Positions 32,009 through 44,242 of a stretch of DNA of 64,000 nucleotides are shown piece by piece. The notes under the pieces are model-generated. The model searched no databases. It had not been told where the DNA came from and saw only the letters and a program-made list of their open reading frames with translations. The DNA comes from Selaginella moellendorffii (taxonomy: Eukaryota > Streptophyta > Lycopodiopsida > Selaginellales > Selaginellaceae). Positions within the stretch are counted from its first letter, which is position 1. Each line of letters begins with the position of its first letter. The translations under genes and the position numbers were made by a program. The stretch spans positions 332,638 to 396,637 of the forward strand of contig NW_003314369.1 in assembly GCF_000143415.4 (NCBI RefSeq), in the 5' to 3' direction.

Positions 32009-35000
32009 TTTGGTATCAGAGGATGAGTCTCAGCGAGTACTATTCAATGAGATTGGGCAACTAATCTTGTTGCATACGCAGAGATGAAAACGATGATCCG
32101 AGTGGGTACACGTTTGGGTGCAAAGGCTTTGCAATTGTTCCTTGGGTATAGATTTGGTTACCTTGTTGTACCATATTCTGTGAGCTTGAGCTTGGGCTCA
32201 CAAGAGGGATTGAGTTGTTCCGTATGCACGAGTTTGAACTTGGGCTCGTGTGTGAGGCACATTAGCAACTCGAGGTTACACTTTGAGTTGGTAGGACTAA
32301 TGTTAGCCTATCGGTGGTTCCATAAGTTGTTCCATGTACCATGGGAAAAAGTAAACCTTCCCTGGGTTTGCTATGAGTGGCAAATAGGCTGGTCCGTAGC
32401 TGTTTAGCATGGCACTAGTGGATCCTTCCTAGGCATGGTTACAAGTGGATCAATCAAGACTGTAGGGATAAGTCTATTGATTTCAAGTAATTGTTGCTGT
32501 GCTCTCTCATAAACTTTTCTTGGATTGGACTGAAGGCAGTGCGAAAGCAAGCTTGAGGTTAAGTCAAAGATGAGACCGAAAAGAGAGTTATCAAGGACAA
32601 AGGATCAAACACGTAAATCATGTTCTCTTCTTGGAGAGATGATTTGCAATGAGGTGTGACTCATTGCTCGTGTTCACATTATGTAATCAAGAGTCCCTAC
32701 CTTGATGCATGTTGGAAATAATGATCTTACAAGTGGTGAGTCATGGGATGGATAGCGGTGAAGCGTTATACCATTTTGTCTAGGCTTGCTATTGGAAGAC
32801 TTGGGTTGCAATGCTCAATTCTTTTCCGGGGAACCTTGCTATTGCTCCTTGAGTAGCTTGGTGTTGGATTAGTGTTGAGTTTGGTCGGATAGAGAGTGGC
32901 ATAAGCTTGTCCATGTTGTGAACAAATGTTAGTGGTGTTAGGTGTTGTAAATCTCTATTGGTGGAGTATGGCATTTATGTTGTATTTTGTCGAATTGAGT
33001 TGACACTTGATACTCACATAAACCTTTGAAATAATGATATTGGCATTGCTCGTGGTGTTGCTCAAATGATGATCAAGTCATTGTGATTTCTATATCATAT
33101 CTATGTGATAATGAGTGATGTGCTTACGAAGTTGCTTGATTAAACGATGATCAACCCCAAAGTGGTTGATGGTGAAGCTAGTCTACTTGCATGAAGTAGC
33201 ATTGTAGTAACTTTAATTGAATTCTCAATGGTGATTCATTATGCTAAGCTTAAGTTGGTACGTTGTTTCCTTGAGGGTTTGCCCATAAGGTGTTGGAAAG
33301 GGTTATAGCATTTATTTGCTATAGCTTGTTGGTTTATTCGTTAACACTTAGAGTAGATTGTTAGATGGAAAAGGTGTGTAGTTAAGGCATTGACATCACT
33401 AGCACTCATGTTAGTAGAAGTGGCATTGTTATTTTAAGTGATGAGGAATTTTCCTTAGAGCTTGATTTTTCATGTCATTTTTCTTGTTAGTGTTTTAGCT
33501 TCACATTGATCTTGAAGATGGTTGAAGAAGAGTGTTAGTGCAATATGGATGTCCGAAGATATGGTCTTCGTGATCAAGCCTTGGATGTTCATTTTGCATT
33601 TTGCGAATGTCGGTGTTGGATATTGGAAAAATGGGCAAAGATGTTCGATGCTTAAGCATACTATGGGTCATGAGAATTGGTGTTGAAGTGAACTTATGTG
33701 AAGTTGTTAATAGAAGGAAGTTGGTTAAGTCTTGAAAGTTTGTATTCCTGGACTGGGAGTCATTCTTTCTCTAGGATGGAAAGATTTTCCATAAATTTTC
33801 TTAGACTTTTCCAATGGCTGATCTATTATCACTTTGCTCGAAAACCATTCCGTTTTTGTAAAGCCAGTACAAACTAGTGAAGGGGTTAGAATTGACTTTG
33901 GTTGGCTTAGATCCTAGTAAGTAGTTTGTATGATGCGGCCTAAAAGGGATGCTGACTTTTGGAGTTAAGGCAATTAAGTTGAATAGAGTTTAGAGTTGAT
34001 GTAGAAGAGTGGCCGTTGCACTTTTCTAAGAAAGGTGACCCTTGTGCCTTTCTTCTGTAGTGTTATGCTTGGTGGCAAGTTGCACCTTGCATTTCGTTAA
34101 ACTCTATGAGAGTAGTGAACTCTCACTGATCTTGACTTAATCTTGGTAGCCTTGCACCTTAGCTAAGGATGGTGATGTCCAACTTAGTTATTTGTAGTTG
34201 AGATGTTGGTACCCATACTATAACTTTGTCTAAATGGAGGTTGTGTGCCAACATGAGTCCATCTCATGGTCTTCACTTAAGTTTCGACTTAGTATTGATT
34301 ATGTGTAGCTAACCTCTTCAAGGCATGCCCAAAGCTATTAGCTAAATGCATTGGTGAGCTTATCGCGGTTGAGTTAGATTCAAGTAGTCATTTAGTTCGT
34401 GCTTGTCCATGAACCTTTATCTCGTACCTGGGGATATTAGACAAGTATATAACTCGAATGCATGAGTTTAATGTTTGGGTCTTGTGAAGGCAAGTTGAAA
34501 GAGTGATTGTTAGTTACTTTGCGACTAGTGATTGCTTATATTACTTTGTCAAAGACTGTTAACACTTGCTTCACTCGATGATGATTTAATGGTGATGGGT
34601 TTGCTTTACCGGATGGTATTGCGAAGGATCGTGTCGTTAGACTTACATGGGTTTTCCATGTTGGCAAATCGACTCTACTTCTATCGATATCATTTGGTTG
34701 TGTTTATTTTGTGGTGTTGGATTTCATTGAGTCTTGGACATGGTGATTCACTCCTTGATGAAGTGTTATCTGTAACTGAGTATTGTTGAAGGATTGGTCT
34801 CGGATACTGAGTTAAGTATCTTCGACCTTGGTTAGCTTAGTTGTTAGAGAGTTTTGAGTGGTGATTCACTCTTGCTTTTTTCTAACTTTGTTTTGGTGTT
34901 GATGGCATTGAAGTGATGCCTAGTCGTTGACATTATTGGTGTTGAGATTTAAGTGAGATGAGATGTCTCTCTTTAGGATTGATATTGAGTTTCATTAGTC

Positions 35001-36981
35001 TCGATGAAAATAGTGTTGATGATTTGGCTATGGCTTTGTGTTATTGGCATTTGTTCAATTGCTAGTTAGCAACTGTGTTGACGTTCAAACAAACTGAGTA
35101 GCAAGTTTGAGTTAGTTGTGTTCTAGACGAGATTATTTAGTGAGCTTTGGCTTTTCCTTGAAAAGTGATTCAGTCATGGACTATGCTAACTCTATAAGTG
35201 GAAGAGTTAGTGATCGATATTGGAATGTTTGAATCCTGCTTGGATTTGAGTTGGAATATATCGATCATTGATGATTCATCTTATGTTTGTTATGAAGTGA
35301 GTTACGTCTTACTATAAATGGATTTATGGAGGATCGTTTGGTGATCACTTGTTGAGCATAGCTTTGTTATGCTTAGCTTTTGGATTGATGCAACCATGCT
35401 CTTCATTAGCTTTGGCATTATGAAGTTTAGCTTATGGATGTGTTGAGGAGGATATTGTGGGTTGTACCATGGTTTCTTCTTTACCATTGAAATTAATTCA
35501 TGCAAAACTTGTGATCATTGTTATGCAAGACTTGGCTATAGGCTTCTTCGAGCTTTTGGTTCCTTGAGCTTTCATGCTTGTGGTCCATTCGTTAGAAGTT
35601 GTTGGGGAAGGCATTTTAGCTCATTAGCTTCGATATTGAAGTTGGCTCTTGCATCTGGTGATCATTAGTGATGATTAACTATCATCTTAGATAGTTAATT
35701 ATCCTTGTCAAAGAGTTTTGTTTAGTTATTGTTGATATAGACTGAGTTGCTATTCTTCGGGATGGTAGATTCTTTCTTCAATGATGATTATGCATCTCTT
35801 TCTTGATGGGATGATTAATGATCTTTCATAATAGTTAATTATTCTCTTTGATGGTTTTTGGCTTTTTGCAATACCACATGTTCTTTGTGGTTTGTTCTGG
35901 ATTGGTCTCTTGGGTTTGAGACGTCAGTAGGATGTGGCTGACACTTGCTTAGGCAACTTGAGTTCCTTGGTGTTGTTGGCTGGGATCTATTTGGATTAGC
36001 TAGTGTGATAGTTGGCATAAACGAGTGTTTGTTGGTTTTGCCACATTCATTCTATTATGTTGATTTTTGCTCGAGTTAGTTCTGATAGATTGGGATGTTA
36101 TTTCCTTCGGGTGATACATTCGTGAGCATTTTGCTTGCCAGTTAATGATACTTTATGTTCTTTGAGTTGTCTTTGGTAAGTTGTTTTGGTATTTTGTCTG
36201 CAATCTTTGATAGTTAAGTTTTATCATTGAGTTTCCTTGATAATATACTTGTTATTGAACTTTGTTGGATGGTCCATCCTATGTTTCCAAAAATGATGAT
36301 CTTGGTGGTTCCTATCTACTATAATACTAGTTTATTGGATGATAACTTACTTGGAATACTTTTGTGTTCTAATCTAATATTTAATCATTGGTAATTAAGT
36401 CTCTAAGATATCATTGTCTATGACTTTGATATTGTCCATCTATTGATCTTTGAGTTTGGGCCAGTATAGGCAGACTGGCTTCGGCACTTCGTGTGCATGG
36501 TGAAATCTCTAGTCATGGGGTAGCTACTGTCGACTGGTCACATAACCCCCCTCTTTGTCGATGTTCCTTATTCCGTTAAAAGGGCATGACCGTGTAAACA
36601 ACTCTAACTGCCTGTTTATAGTAGTTTATCTAAACCTTACCGACGGGTTTGGTTTCTTTGCTCAGGAGGGTTGAGGCCTCTAGCTTCTCTCTCTATGCCA
36701 CCTGCGAGCAGGGGCGTATCACACTTTTGTAAGCTGGGTGACTCCCAGAGCAACAAGGGTGGCTAACTCCGTTGGTCCTTTCCTTGTCAGCGACAACCAA
36801 AAGGTGTCTGAGTTGGTAGCGCATCCGCGTTAGACAAAGAGGTTACCCCTAACTCATTTAAGTTGGTGCATTTCTCACATAGTGTGAGTACCGTGAACTT
36901 TTTCTGGAGTTGTTTCCTTGGCGGTATTCTAGACTTGAGTATGCATCAACGAGGATGTCGATCTTCCCTAGGGGGGGAGAG

Positions 36982-38117
36982 TGTCGCGAATGTGATTTCG
37001 GGTATCGAAAGTTACCTGTCGACTAGTCCTTACGGACACTCTTACCTTACTACCACAATGGCAGGAGGTCGGTATTGCTGGACCCGTTATTAATCTCCGC
37101 CTAAGCTAGTTGAGAAACTGGTCATCACATGTGCACTTAGACCGGAAAGGCACTAAGGAAGGAAATCCTAAGTTGTCATTTAGTCAAGCAGACTTGACAC
37201 GGTGATGAGAAACTCATGATGTTGACTTGCACTTGCTAGTGTTAGGAACCCCCGCGATATTGAGCTTGGTCCCTCAACATCGCTAGATGATAACTTACCG
37301 TGTCTGCCAAACACCCTCGCTATCATGCCCTTTGTGTTAGTCTCATTTCGGTCCCAAATGCTATTTATGGAAAGTGTTTAGATTTGCTCATTTGGCATAT
37401 TTATGGAATGTAGAGATTGTCCTGAACATAATGGTGTTCGTCCCATGTCCAAATTCGCAATCTAGGGACATTCCATATTTAGTAAGTTTCGAGCTTGTCC
37501 CAGAGACTAACTCCTGATACTAAGGGAGGCTTGGGGTGAAAGCCCAAAGCGTGTGTTCCTTAAGGGGGGGGGGGCTATAGGGGGTTCCAAATGTATAGTA
37601 GGGATAGTGGGTAGATCGGGCATGGCTGACCAACCTGAGGCATAGTCTAGCTCCCGCTTGCATGCCTGTCCTTGTTCTGCGTCCGACTTGGGTCTAAGCC
37701 CAAGTTCCATTCCATGCTAGCTGGTGGAGTACCCATGTCCTCGCGTTAGACCACCGGTATGCCAAAATAGCGCCAGACTCTGTTTGGCTCCGTTTTGCAT
37801 GCTGGTCTTGGCATTGGGATGGTGGTTGCTCCAGGACTGTTCCAAGTCACTCCGGGCTCCTGCCCCTTCGCTCCTTGGGCTTCATGCTCGAGAGTTGCTC
37901 CGTGGTTCGGTTCTGTGACTCCTCGGCTCCATGCTTGGGAGTTTGGCACCGTTCCTTTGTTCAGTGGCCCAAGGCCCTGAACCTCAGGTTCTTGTGGACA
38001 CGTGGCATGGACACGTGGCATCCGTCACGTGGCACAAAGAGGGTTTAGGTTCTGCTTCGTGGTGTTATCCTATGGTAAATCACCATAGGATAAAGGGTCA
38101 AAACCATGTGCGCTACA
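36982..38117 (+). repeat. Family B 3' LTR (1136 bp)
   Basis: Equal in length to the 5' LTR. By eye, about 5 differences fall before the G-tract (37564-37573) and about 30 after it. Confidence 0.88.
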
Positions 38118-39017
38118 AGTGTGACTTAGTTAAGGTGACAAAGTGAAAAACAATACAATAGTATGGTGAGTCCAAGAAAGTAATCTCTAAAAAAGACATA
38201 TAAAAAGGGCTATAGATAAAGCCCATAATAGAAAATGCTAAAGAAATTTACTAGAGGTGAACACCCCTTTGGGTTTGGCAAAGTAGAGCCTTTGCTATGA
38301 ATGCTCCAAGGATGGAAATAATAATCCTATGTTACTTGGTGTAACAATCAAAGGATAAAAGCAAAAGTTTAGTAGCCAAGAATAGATTATAGAAATTATT
38401 GAAAGGAATCCAAATAATAAATTTAAGTATGGAATATTTATGTGGTGGATGCTAACAAATTGTGGGAAAGAAAATATATTTCTAAGGATGGGATTCCTAA
38501 ATACTCCTATTGGCGAAGATGAAAACTCCAAAAAATGGAGTGGCAAAATAGCCAAATGATAGAAATGATATCCCTAACACAAATTATGGATAAATGGAAT
38601 TTGTGGCATGAAATAAAAAAGAAAATGATAGTGCCCTTAAGTACAAAACTTCTTAAGATAGAAAAATAGAGTTTACACAACATCAAAAGCACCAAGGAAA
38701 TTGATTTGAAAAATTAATATCAATTCTATAGTATAATGGTTATGATGATAAAGCCTAAGACTACTCTGGAAAATTTAGTCACTTACAAATATCTAAAAAG
38801 ACTTGTTAATAGGTAACTTTTGATATCTACAATCATATTTATGACATATTATTAGTCCATGCTCTTATTTTTTTGTTCTTTGTTTGTTTGGGTCCTCAAG
38901 AGTTTGGTTTTATCACTTTATTTAACAGTTTAAAGCCTTGAAACTTGGGATTTAATTTGCTGCTTTTAGCATATATGTTCAAAAGTTAAGTTCCATTACA
39001 TTAAAACCATATATGCT
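38118..39017. mobile_element. Family A body end plus scrambled family B LTR pieces
   Basis: 38118-38787 continues the family A body and ends in GGAAAATTTAGTCACTTACA, the last bases of a family A LTR. About 38795-38846 is an inverted piece of the family B LTR start (GGTAACTTTTGATATCTACA is its reverse complement). About 38850-39015 is a forward, decayed piece of the family B LTR 3' half. The second copy of the segmental duplication begins at 39018. Confidence 0.55.
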
Positions 39018-39559
39018 CCTTCTCTCTAGACTCAGGAGATGGTTTACATTCATGAATTAAGTACAAGGAAGCATAAGTTGGATTTGGGAGTCACTAGCCT
39101 ATACATTGTGATGGACTTTCTTTTGATTGTATGATTCAATTGAGCTATTAAGAAATTTCTATAACAGTGACAACCATAAAGACACCCACAGGGATAACCA
39201 CTGAAGCTAAACAGATCAGCTTTGCATGGCTAATTGTTATCAGGTAATTACGTTTCATGACACTTAGCAGATTAAATCCATGCCAATAATTGGAGGCAGA
39301 CCATTGGCAAATGTACATGATCCAGTGGTCTAGGATGTTGTTCATTGGTTGATTAGGTGAGAAGGATTGGTTCCAGGATTTGAATCTAGAGCTTCCAATG
39401 TAGCATGACAAATTGTTGGACAAGCTGAAAGTCCTGGGCTAGATTTGGGAACCATCTTGGGAGAGGCCCCAAGTCGTCATCTGGATTTTGGTGGCAGAAT
39501 GGAATTACAGGCAGCTGTCAGGGTTGCAATGGCAAGAATGTGAAAATCTGAATAACCCA

Positions 39560-39769
39560 GAGTATGATTGAGAGAATGACCACCTGAAGCTTCAAGAGTG
39601 GTTGTAGAAATTGAAGCATTGTGGGGATACTAAGAATGTGGACAAGGTGCCATTCGCCTCAATCTTTCTCAAAGATCTGGCATTGGAGTGGTTTCATAAC
39701 TTGGAACCCAGAATCTTTCCAGACTGGGAGCAGTTCAAAACAATGATCACAGACACATTCACGGTTTAG
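39560..39769 (+). pseudogene. LTR-retrotransposon gag relic (right copy)
   Basis: The same gag-like frame as in the left copy: LQEWL, a stop, KLKHCGDTKN, LALEWFHNL and DWEQFKTMI, extended here to TDTFTV before a TAG at 39767-39769. The left copy lost this last part by a ~36-bp deletion. Confidence 0.55.
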
Positions 39770-40796
39770 AATTTCCCTTCAACAAACTTTGTGATCTTTG
39801 TTATGACTGTCAACGTCAAACTCTCTAAGCTTTTTAACACCTTGTGGTTGCAAGCTCGGTATGAGGTGGTGGGTGTTAGTCAATGTTATGGAGCAGCATT
39901 GCCATCAACCATGGCTGGAGATGTGCTCAAACAAAGCAGCTATGGTAGCAGACCTTGGTGGGAGAGTACATTTCTGTGGATATGGACTCAATCTCAAACA
40001 ATGAGGAGATCTTGGCTTGAGAAGCTAGAGGAATGTCTTCCAGATCAGACTCTTTGACGGATGATCTCATTACTTTGACATGGATTTAATCTGCCAAGTG
40101 TTCATGAAACGTTTTTTAAAAACTTTGGCCATGCAAAGCTGATATATTTAAACTTGGTGGTTGTCCCTGATTCGAGCACATGGAAATCTCTACTAACCAT
40201 GAAAGATTTGCTTGGCCTAGCATTAGCTCAAGTACACTTGCTCTTTTATCCTCTTTGTAGCCACTTCTGGCCTGTTCCCAGTGGTCTTATGCTTCCAGAT
40301 GGGAGCAAACAAACCCCCAAAACATGTATTATTATTGTTTGAGTGCAAGTAAAATCACAGCTATGGAACAAACGAAAGTGGTGGTAGGCTTAACATTTCT
40401 TCTGTTTAGGTTTGAGCTGAAGTATGTAATAGGATGGTGTGAGTGTCAGAAGTTTCACATGCTAAAATTTGAACGTTCACTGCCACAAAATCTCATTATC
40501 ATAAACTTCCCTTTTGTTGGACTCTTCTTATATATATATACACCTTTATCACCTACAATCAAGCAGTGTTGTATTTCCACCCTAAAAAGGGCCGGGCCAC
40601 TGCTACTGGGAGTGACGCGCATTTCCTTGTCCTCCTGCCACTGGGGAACCCTAGCCCCGACCCAGAAAGAAGAGAGCTTCAGAGACGCCCTAGCCACTGG
40701 AGACGATGCGGACTCCAAAGCTTTTGTTGGATCACGTTGAATGCGCCTTCCGGATCCCAGGCACTTATCCACCGAGGGTTAGGGTTGCTCAACACC

Positions 40797-43028
40797 ATGG
40801 GGAGACGAACGAGGCAGATCTTCGAGGCTGCACAGGGTTTCACCTTGCCAGTTGCGGAAGACTTCCGGAGCCAACGCGGTGTTTGTAGGTGGGTGAATCG
40901 ATTTGTATTCGGCGAAGATGCCGCCGCCGCGGCCTTGCGGGTGGGAGCTTGGCCCGAGCGACATCGACTGGCAGAATGTAGAGATAAGGAGGAGTTCATG
41001 GCTGTTGTGGAATCCATTGAGGAGAGCGACCAAAGTGACGATGACACGACTGACATGAGAGGCGCAGTAGCAGTTGAAAAGGTGGCTGGCCAGGACGCAG
41101 CGCGAGCAGCCTTCTTCGAGTATCCTCTTGAGGACGAGGACGTACTGGAAGAGCTTTGGTCCAAAATCAAAAGGGATTATTGGACCTGGGCGCTCGGCAA
41201 CGCTTACGTGGCACCGTTGTTTGCTATTGTGCAGAGTAGCGGCTGGGGTAAGTCAAGGCTGGCTTTTGAGCTCCACCGGAAGGGCTTGTACATCATCTAC
41301 ATTTCGTGCATGAAGGCCAGCCACTCCGGATTTCCCGGCCGGACTCCACACTTAGCTGCATGGATTACTCAAGGCAAGCAGGTAACAGTACTGCGGGTGG
41401 CCGCGCTTTTGCTCGCCAGCATTGAGGCCCTCGCGGGTTATGTCAAAGGAGGTGGCGATCCTCATGGCTGGATCCTCGACCAGACGGATCCCACCCGTGG
41501 CTTTCCTGTAGCAAACGACATAGCAAGTCGACTCCAAGCCTGTACGAGGCGTCTTGAAGCATCTGCAGCTGCAAAGGCTGCTGCTTTGCCCAGGACGTTT
41601 GAAAGACGCACGAGTAGAGAGTCTCACACATACAATGCCGTTGGGGAAGCATTAAAGACTGCTCTCCGAGACTTTCCTTTGGATGGTATTGCTTCCGATG
41701 GTATTACGCAACGACCGGATCAACGCCTCAAGGTGCTGTTTTGTTTTGACGAGGCTAGCGAGCTGGCGGAGCTGGAACTGGAGGGTGGCATGGATACGGC
41801 ATTTACACTGCTGAGGCGGGTCCTGGGTAAAGCAGAGTTTGGTCTGTGGGCTCTAGTGCTTGGTACCAATTCGCGACTATTGGACTTCGTGCCATCCAAG
41901 GCGATGGATCCCACCAGAAAGGTGCGGGCTCGAGACTATAAACTGTTCAAGCCGTTTTGGTTAACGGCCACTGCTGCTGTGCCTGGGGATCTCTCTTCCG
42001 GATCCCCAGAAAGCGTCTTCTGCCTAGGAAGACCCCTGTGGCGAGCTTTTATGGACAAAGGGTACACTTTCAAGGGCTTACGTTTACTTGCAGTGGACAA
42101 GCTCAACTGTTCTGGCGAAGTAACAGATGCAACGGTGATTGCTGTTCTCGGCTGTACCATCGGCCTGGATGTTGCGTCATGGTCCGAAGCAGCGGAGACG
42201 AGTGTGGCTTCTCACATGATGACAGCTTGCTGGATTTCTGACGACCGGCGACGGCTTCATGTCTCGAATGCCGCAGAACCTGTTCTTGCGGCGGCCGCAG
42301 CAGGGTTTTTGCTTCAAGAGGTGACACTAAACAAAGTCCTCGGCGAGCTCTCCAAGATGTGCAAGGAAGGAGTGGTAACAGGGGGCCCCGGGGAAATTGT
42401 CACCAGGTTACTGCTGCTACTGGCGATGCTAGCGTGTCGCAGGGACGCGGGCGATCCCACGTTCACGGGAGAGATAAAGCTGGGAGCATTCCTGTCAAAA
42501 CTGCTGGGAAAAGTTCCTCACGGTCTAGCCGGCACAGTGGACCTTGATGCGGGGCTCAACTTCAACGGCTTCTCGCCAACTTGTAGGAACTTGGAGCGCG
42601 GCATAATCAACGAGTGCTTGCAGCACATTCGAGCGTTGACGTGCAAGCCTGGACAGGAAGCCGTGGACAACGTTGTCCCGAGCACTGGCGGTCCAATTGG
42701 GATTCAGGCGAAGCGCTGGGAAAGCAACAACTCCACAAAGATGAGGAGAGCGGTTGGAAAGCTCGAGGCTGGTGTTGGTGGAGTGAACTTTATGCTCGGT
42801 ATCATTTTACAGCTCGGCTCCCCTGAGCATCGTATCGTTGTTGAAGGTGCTGCCAACCGGACCATAGTCGTGTATGGGCTATCTTCCGAGTTGTTTCCGT
42901 TTCTCACCCAAGCCACTGCCGACAAACTGCTAGATGTGTTGAAAGTCGGGAGTGCTGAATACTTGCTCCACATGACCGATGGGGAGCAGCGCATTGTGAG
43001 ACGCATGCTTCCGCTGACTTATCTGTAG
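40797..43028 (+). CDS. Crinkler/RHS-class P-loop NTPase, intact 743 aa
   Basis: A single-exon frame from an ATG in strong context (CACCATGG) to TAG. The frame is open further upstream but has no earlier in-frame ATG. An acidic patch (ESDQSDDDTTD, about residues 75-87) precedes the NTPase core. The core has a Walker A-like SSGWGKS at 147-153 (K152), a Walker B LFCFDEAS with D318 and E319, and a sensor-1-like LVLGTNS at 353-359. The C-terminal half is helical and has GEIVTRLLLLLAM near 532. These motifs suit the NTPases of Crinkler effectors and trypanosomatid RHS proteins, whose plant roles are unknown to me. I see no PD-(D/E)XK domain, so any nuclease partner would be separate. High GC and the lack of introns contrast with the flanking sequence. 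Confidence 0.75.
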   Translation: MGRRTRQIFEAAQGFTLPVAEDFRSQRGVCRWVNRFVFGEDAAAAALRVGAWPERHRLAECRDKEEFMAVVESIEESDQSDDDTTDMRGAVAVEKVAGQDAARAAFFEYPLEDEDVLEELWSKIKRDYWTWALGNAYVAPLFAIVQSSGWGKSRLAFELHRKGLYIIYISCMKASHSGFPGRTPHLAAWITQGKQVTVLRVAALLLASIEALAGYVKGGGDPHGWILDQTDPTRGFPVANDIASRLQACTRRLEASAAAKAAALPRTFERRTSRESHTYNAVGEALKTALRDFPLDGIASDGITQRPDQRLKVLFCFDEASELAELELEGGMDTAFTLLRRVLGKAEFGLWALVLGTNSRLLDFVPSKAMDPTRKVRARDYKLFKPFWLTATAAVPGDLSSGSPESVFCLGRPLWRAFMDKGYTFKGLRLLAVDKLNCSGEVTDATVIAVLGCTIGLDVASWSEAAETSVASHMMTACWISDDRRRLHVSNAAEPVLAAAAAGFLLQEVTLNKVLGELSKMCKEGVVTGGPGEIVTRLLLLLAMLACRRDAGDPTFTGEIKLGAFLSKLLGKVPHGLAGTVDLDAGLNFNGFSPTCRNLERGIINECLQHIRALTCKPGQEAVDNVVPSTGGPIGIQAKRWESNNSTKMRRAVGKLEAGVGGVNFMLGIILQLGSPEHRIVVEGAANRTIVVYGLSSELFPFLTQATADKLLDVLKVGSAEYLLHMTDGEQRIVRRMLPLTYL

Positions 43029-43199
43029 TTTTGTTGGCGGAGACAGATTACTCATGGAACGCTTTCGTCAATAACAAGTGCAATATATGAGATGAAATTG
43101 TTGGATAGCGTCTTTGTGTCCTCCACACCATGGGATTGATTGATTTGTTCCTTCATTGGGACTAACGGTACGGCACGTACCAATGATCACGTGATTGTC

Positions 43200-43900
43200 C
43201 GGATCCGAACTTCCGATCTGGATACAGGGTTTATAGTACAGACCGCGTGACGGCGAGCTTGCCCTCGAGTTCATGGAGGATGCCGAGCCGCGCGACAATG
43301 TGAGTCGAGTCCGCATTCTTGGTCTGGGACAGAGATTACCCGAAGTTCGGGGCACTGGTCTCCGCCGTCTTGTGCATGGAAGGTGGATTCCCTTGGCCAA
43401 TTGGATCATTGGGGAGGAAACTGCAAATGGCTGCTCGCCTCAGAGATTATCTCAACCCCTAGCTAGATCTTTGCAACAGCACGGAATGCATTGAGACAAT
43501 CTTTGAGTCTATTCGGCATGCTACAGGGATCTGTCTGGTAGGAAGCCTTAGGGACTGCTATCCGGCGCTTGCCTTTGGATGGTGTTGCTGGTGATCGCCT
43601 CAAGGTGTTGTTTTGCTTTGACAAGCTGGCGGAGTTTAAACCGCATGGTGGCCTTCAGGATTTACGCTGCTGAGGCGAGTTCTTGGAAGAGCAACTTCTG
43701 GTGTGTGGGCTCTGGTGCTTGGTACCAATCCATCTTCGACTATTGCACCACCAAAGGAATCGCTGTCGCAAACAGGGACTTGCACTGTGCCTCCCCCAGT
43801 TTGTCGGCCTGATCCGGCCTTCTTTTTCTGCCTTGGAAGACCATTGTGGCGAGCTTTGGGAGCAGCGGCCTTGCATTTGAACTGTTATGGCGGTCTGAAC
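43200..43900 (+). pseudogene. Decayed partial NTPase paralogue (right copy)
   Basis: The counterpart of 4030-4700. Recognisable pieces are LPLDGVAGDRLKVLFCFDKLAE (Walker B with Asp-Lys instead of Asp-Glu) and, in another frame, VLGTNPSSTIAPP (sensor region). A long open stretch near 43273-43437 with LGLGQRLPEVRGTG is not recognised. Frames shift repeatedly. It was present before the segmental duplication, because both copies share the same decay. Confidence 0.6.
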
Positions 43901-44242
43901 AGATGCAAACGTGATCGTGGCCCTGGGCCTACCATCATGGTCCCGAGCAGCAGAGAATTAGAGTATGGAGCACATGATGACAACATCATTTGTAGTCGCA
44001 GTCAAAGTCCACGCTCATGCTGCGTCAGCTCCAGGGTAGACGCAGCCATGACCTATTGCACTCTTGATGAGCATCTCAACTTCTCTATCATGGTATCAGA
44101 TTTTTAGTCGCTCCCAGTGATCTTCATACTTTGATCAACTATAAGTGATTCCTATGGAGATACGGTGAGCCACGCTGCGTCTTCTATCTTGGAGCAGCAT
44201 CTCATCCCTTTCTACAACAGAGATTTCTCTCATAACTATTGT

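Larger units (their letters stand above)
30873..38117 (+). mobile_element. Complete family B LTR retrotransposon, non-coding interior
   Basis: A 7245-bp element with 1136-bp LTRs (30873-32008 and 36982-38117), both TGTCGCGAATG to GCGCTACA. It has a PBS (TTTGGTATCAGAGG, 32009), a polypurine tract (AGGGGGGGAGAG, 36970-36981) and the target duplication AGTGT at 30868-30872 and 38118-38122. The 5-kb interior is G/T-rich on this strand and has no frame above about 85 codons with recognisable gag or pol. It is therefore a non-autonomous derivative, structurally complete at both ends. The target is a family A body. Confidence 0.9.
39018..43905 (+). repeat. Segmental duplication, right copy
   Basis: It aligns with 1-4704 and is the better preserved copy. 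It keeps the sequence deleted from the left copy near 330, 700 and 870, and the unique upstream stretch 40535-40690. Right-flanking sequence beyond the left copy's breakpoint continues to about 44100. Confidence 0.9.

Noticed and set aside
31615-32064. 149-codon frame in the family B LTR and its partner at 37724-37918
   Set aside because: It spans the LTR-PBS junction, the frame is interrupted in the other LTR, and there is no recognisable domain.
36780-36850. tRNA-like stretch (GAGTTGGTAGCGCATCCGC) in the family B interior
   Set aside because: It resembles a D-arm, but there is no matching acceptor stem and no GTTCRANNC T-arm at the right distance.
40566-40796. Upstream 77-codon extension of the NTPase frame
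   Set aside because: It opens with GTG and has no in-frame ATG. The first ATG in strong context is at 40797, conserved in the left copy, where the extension is destroyed.
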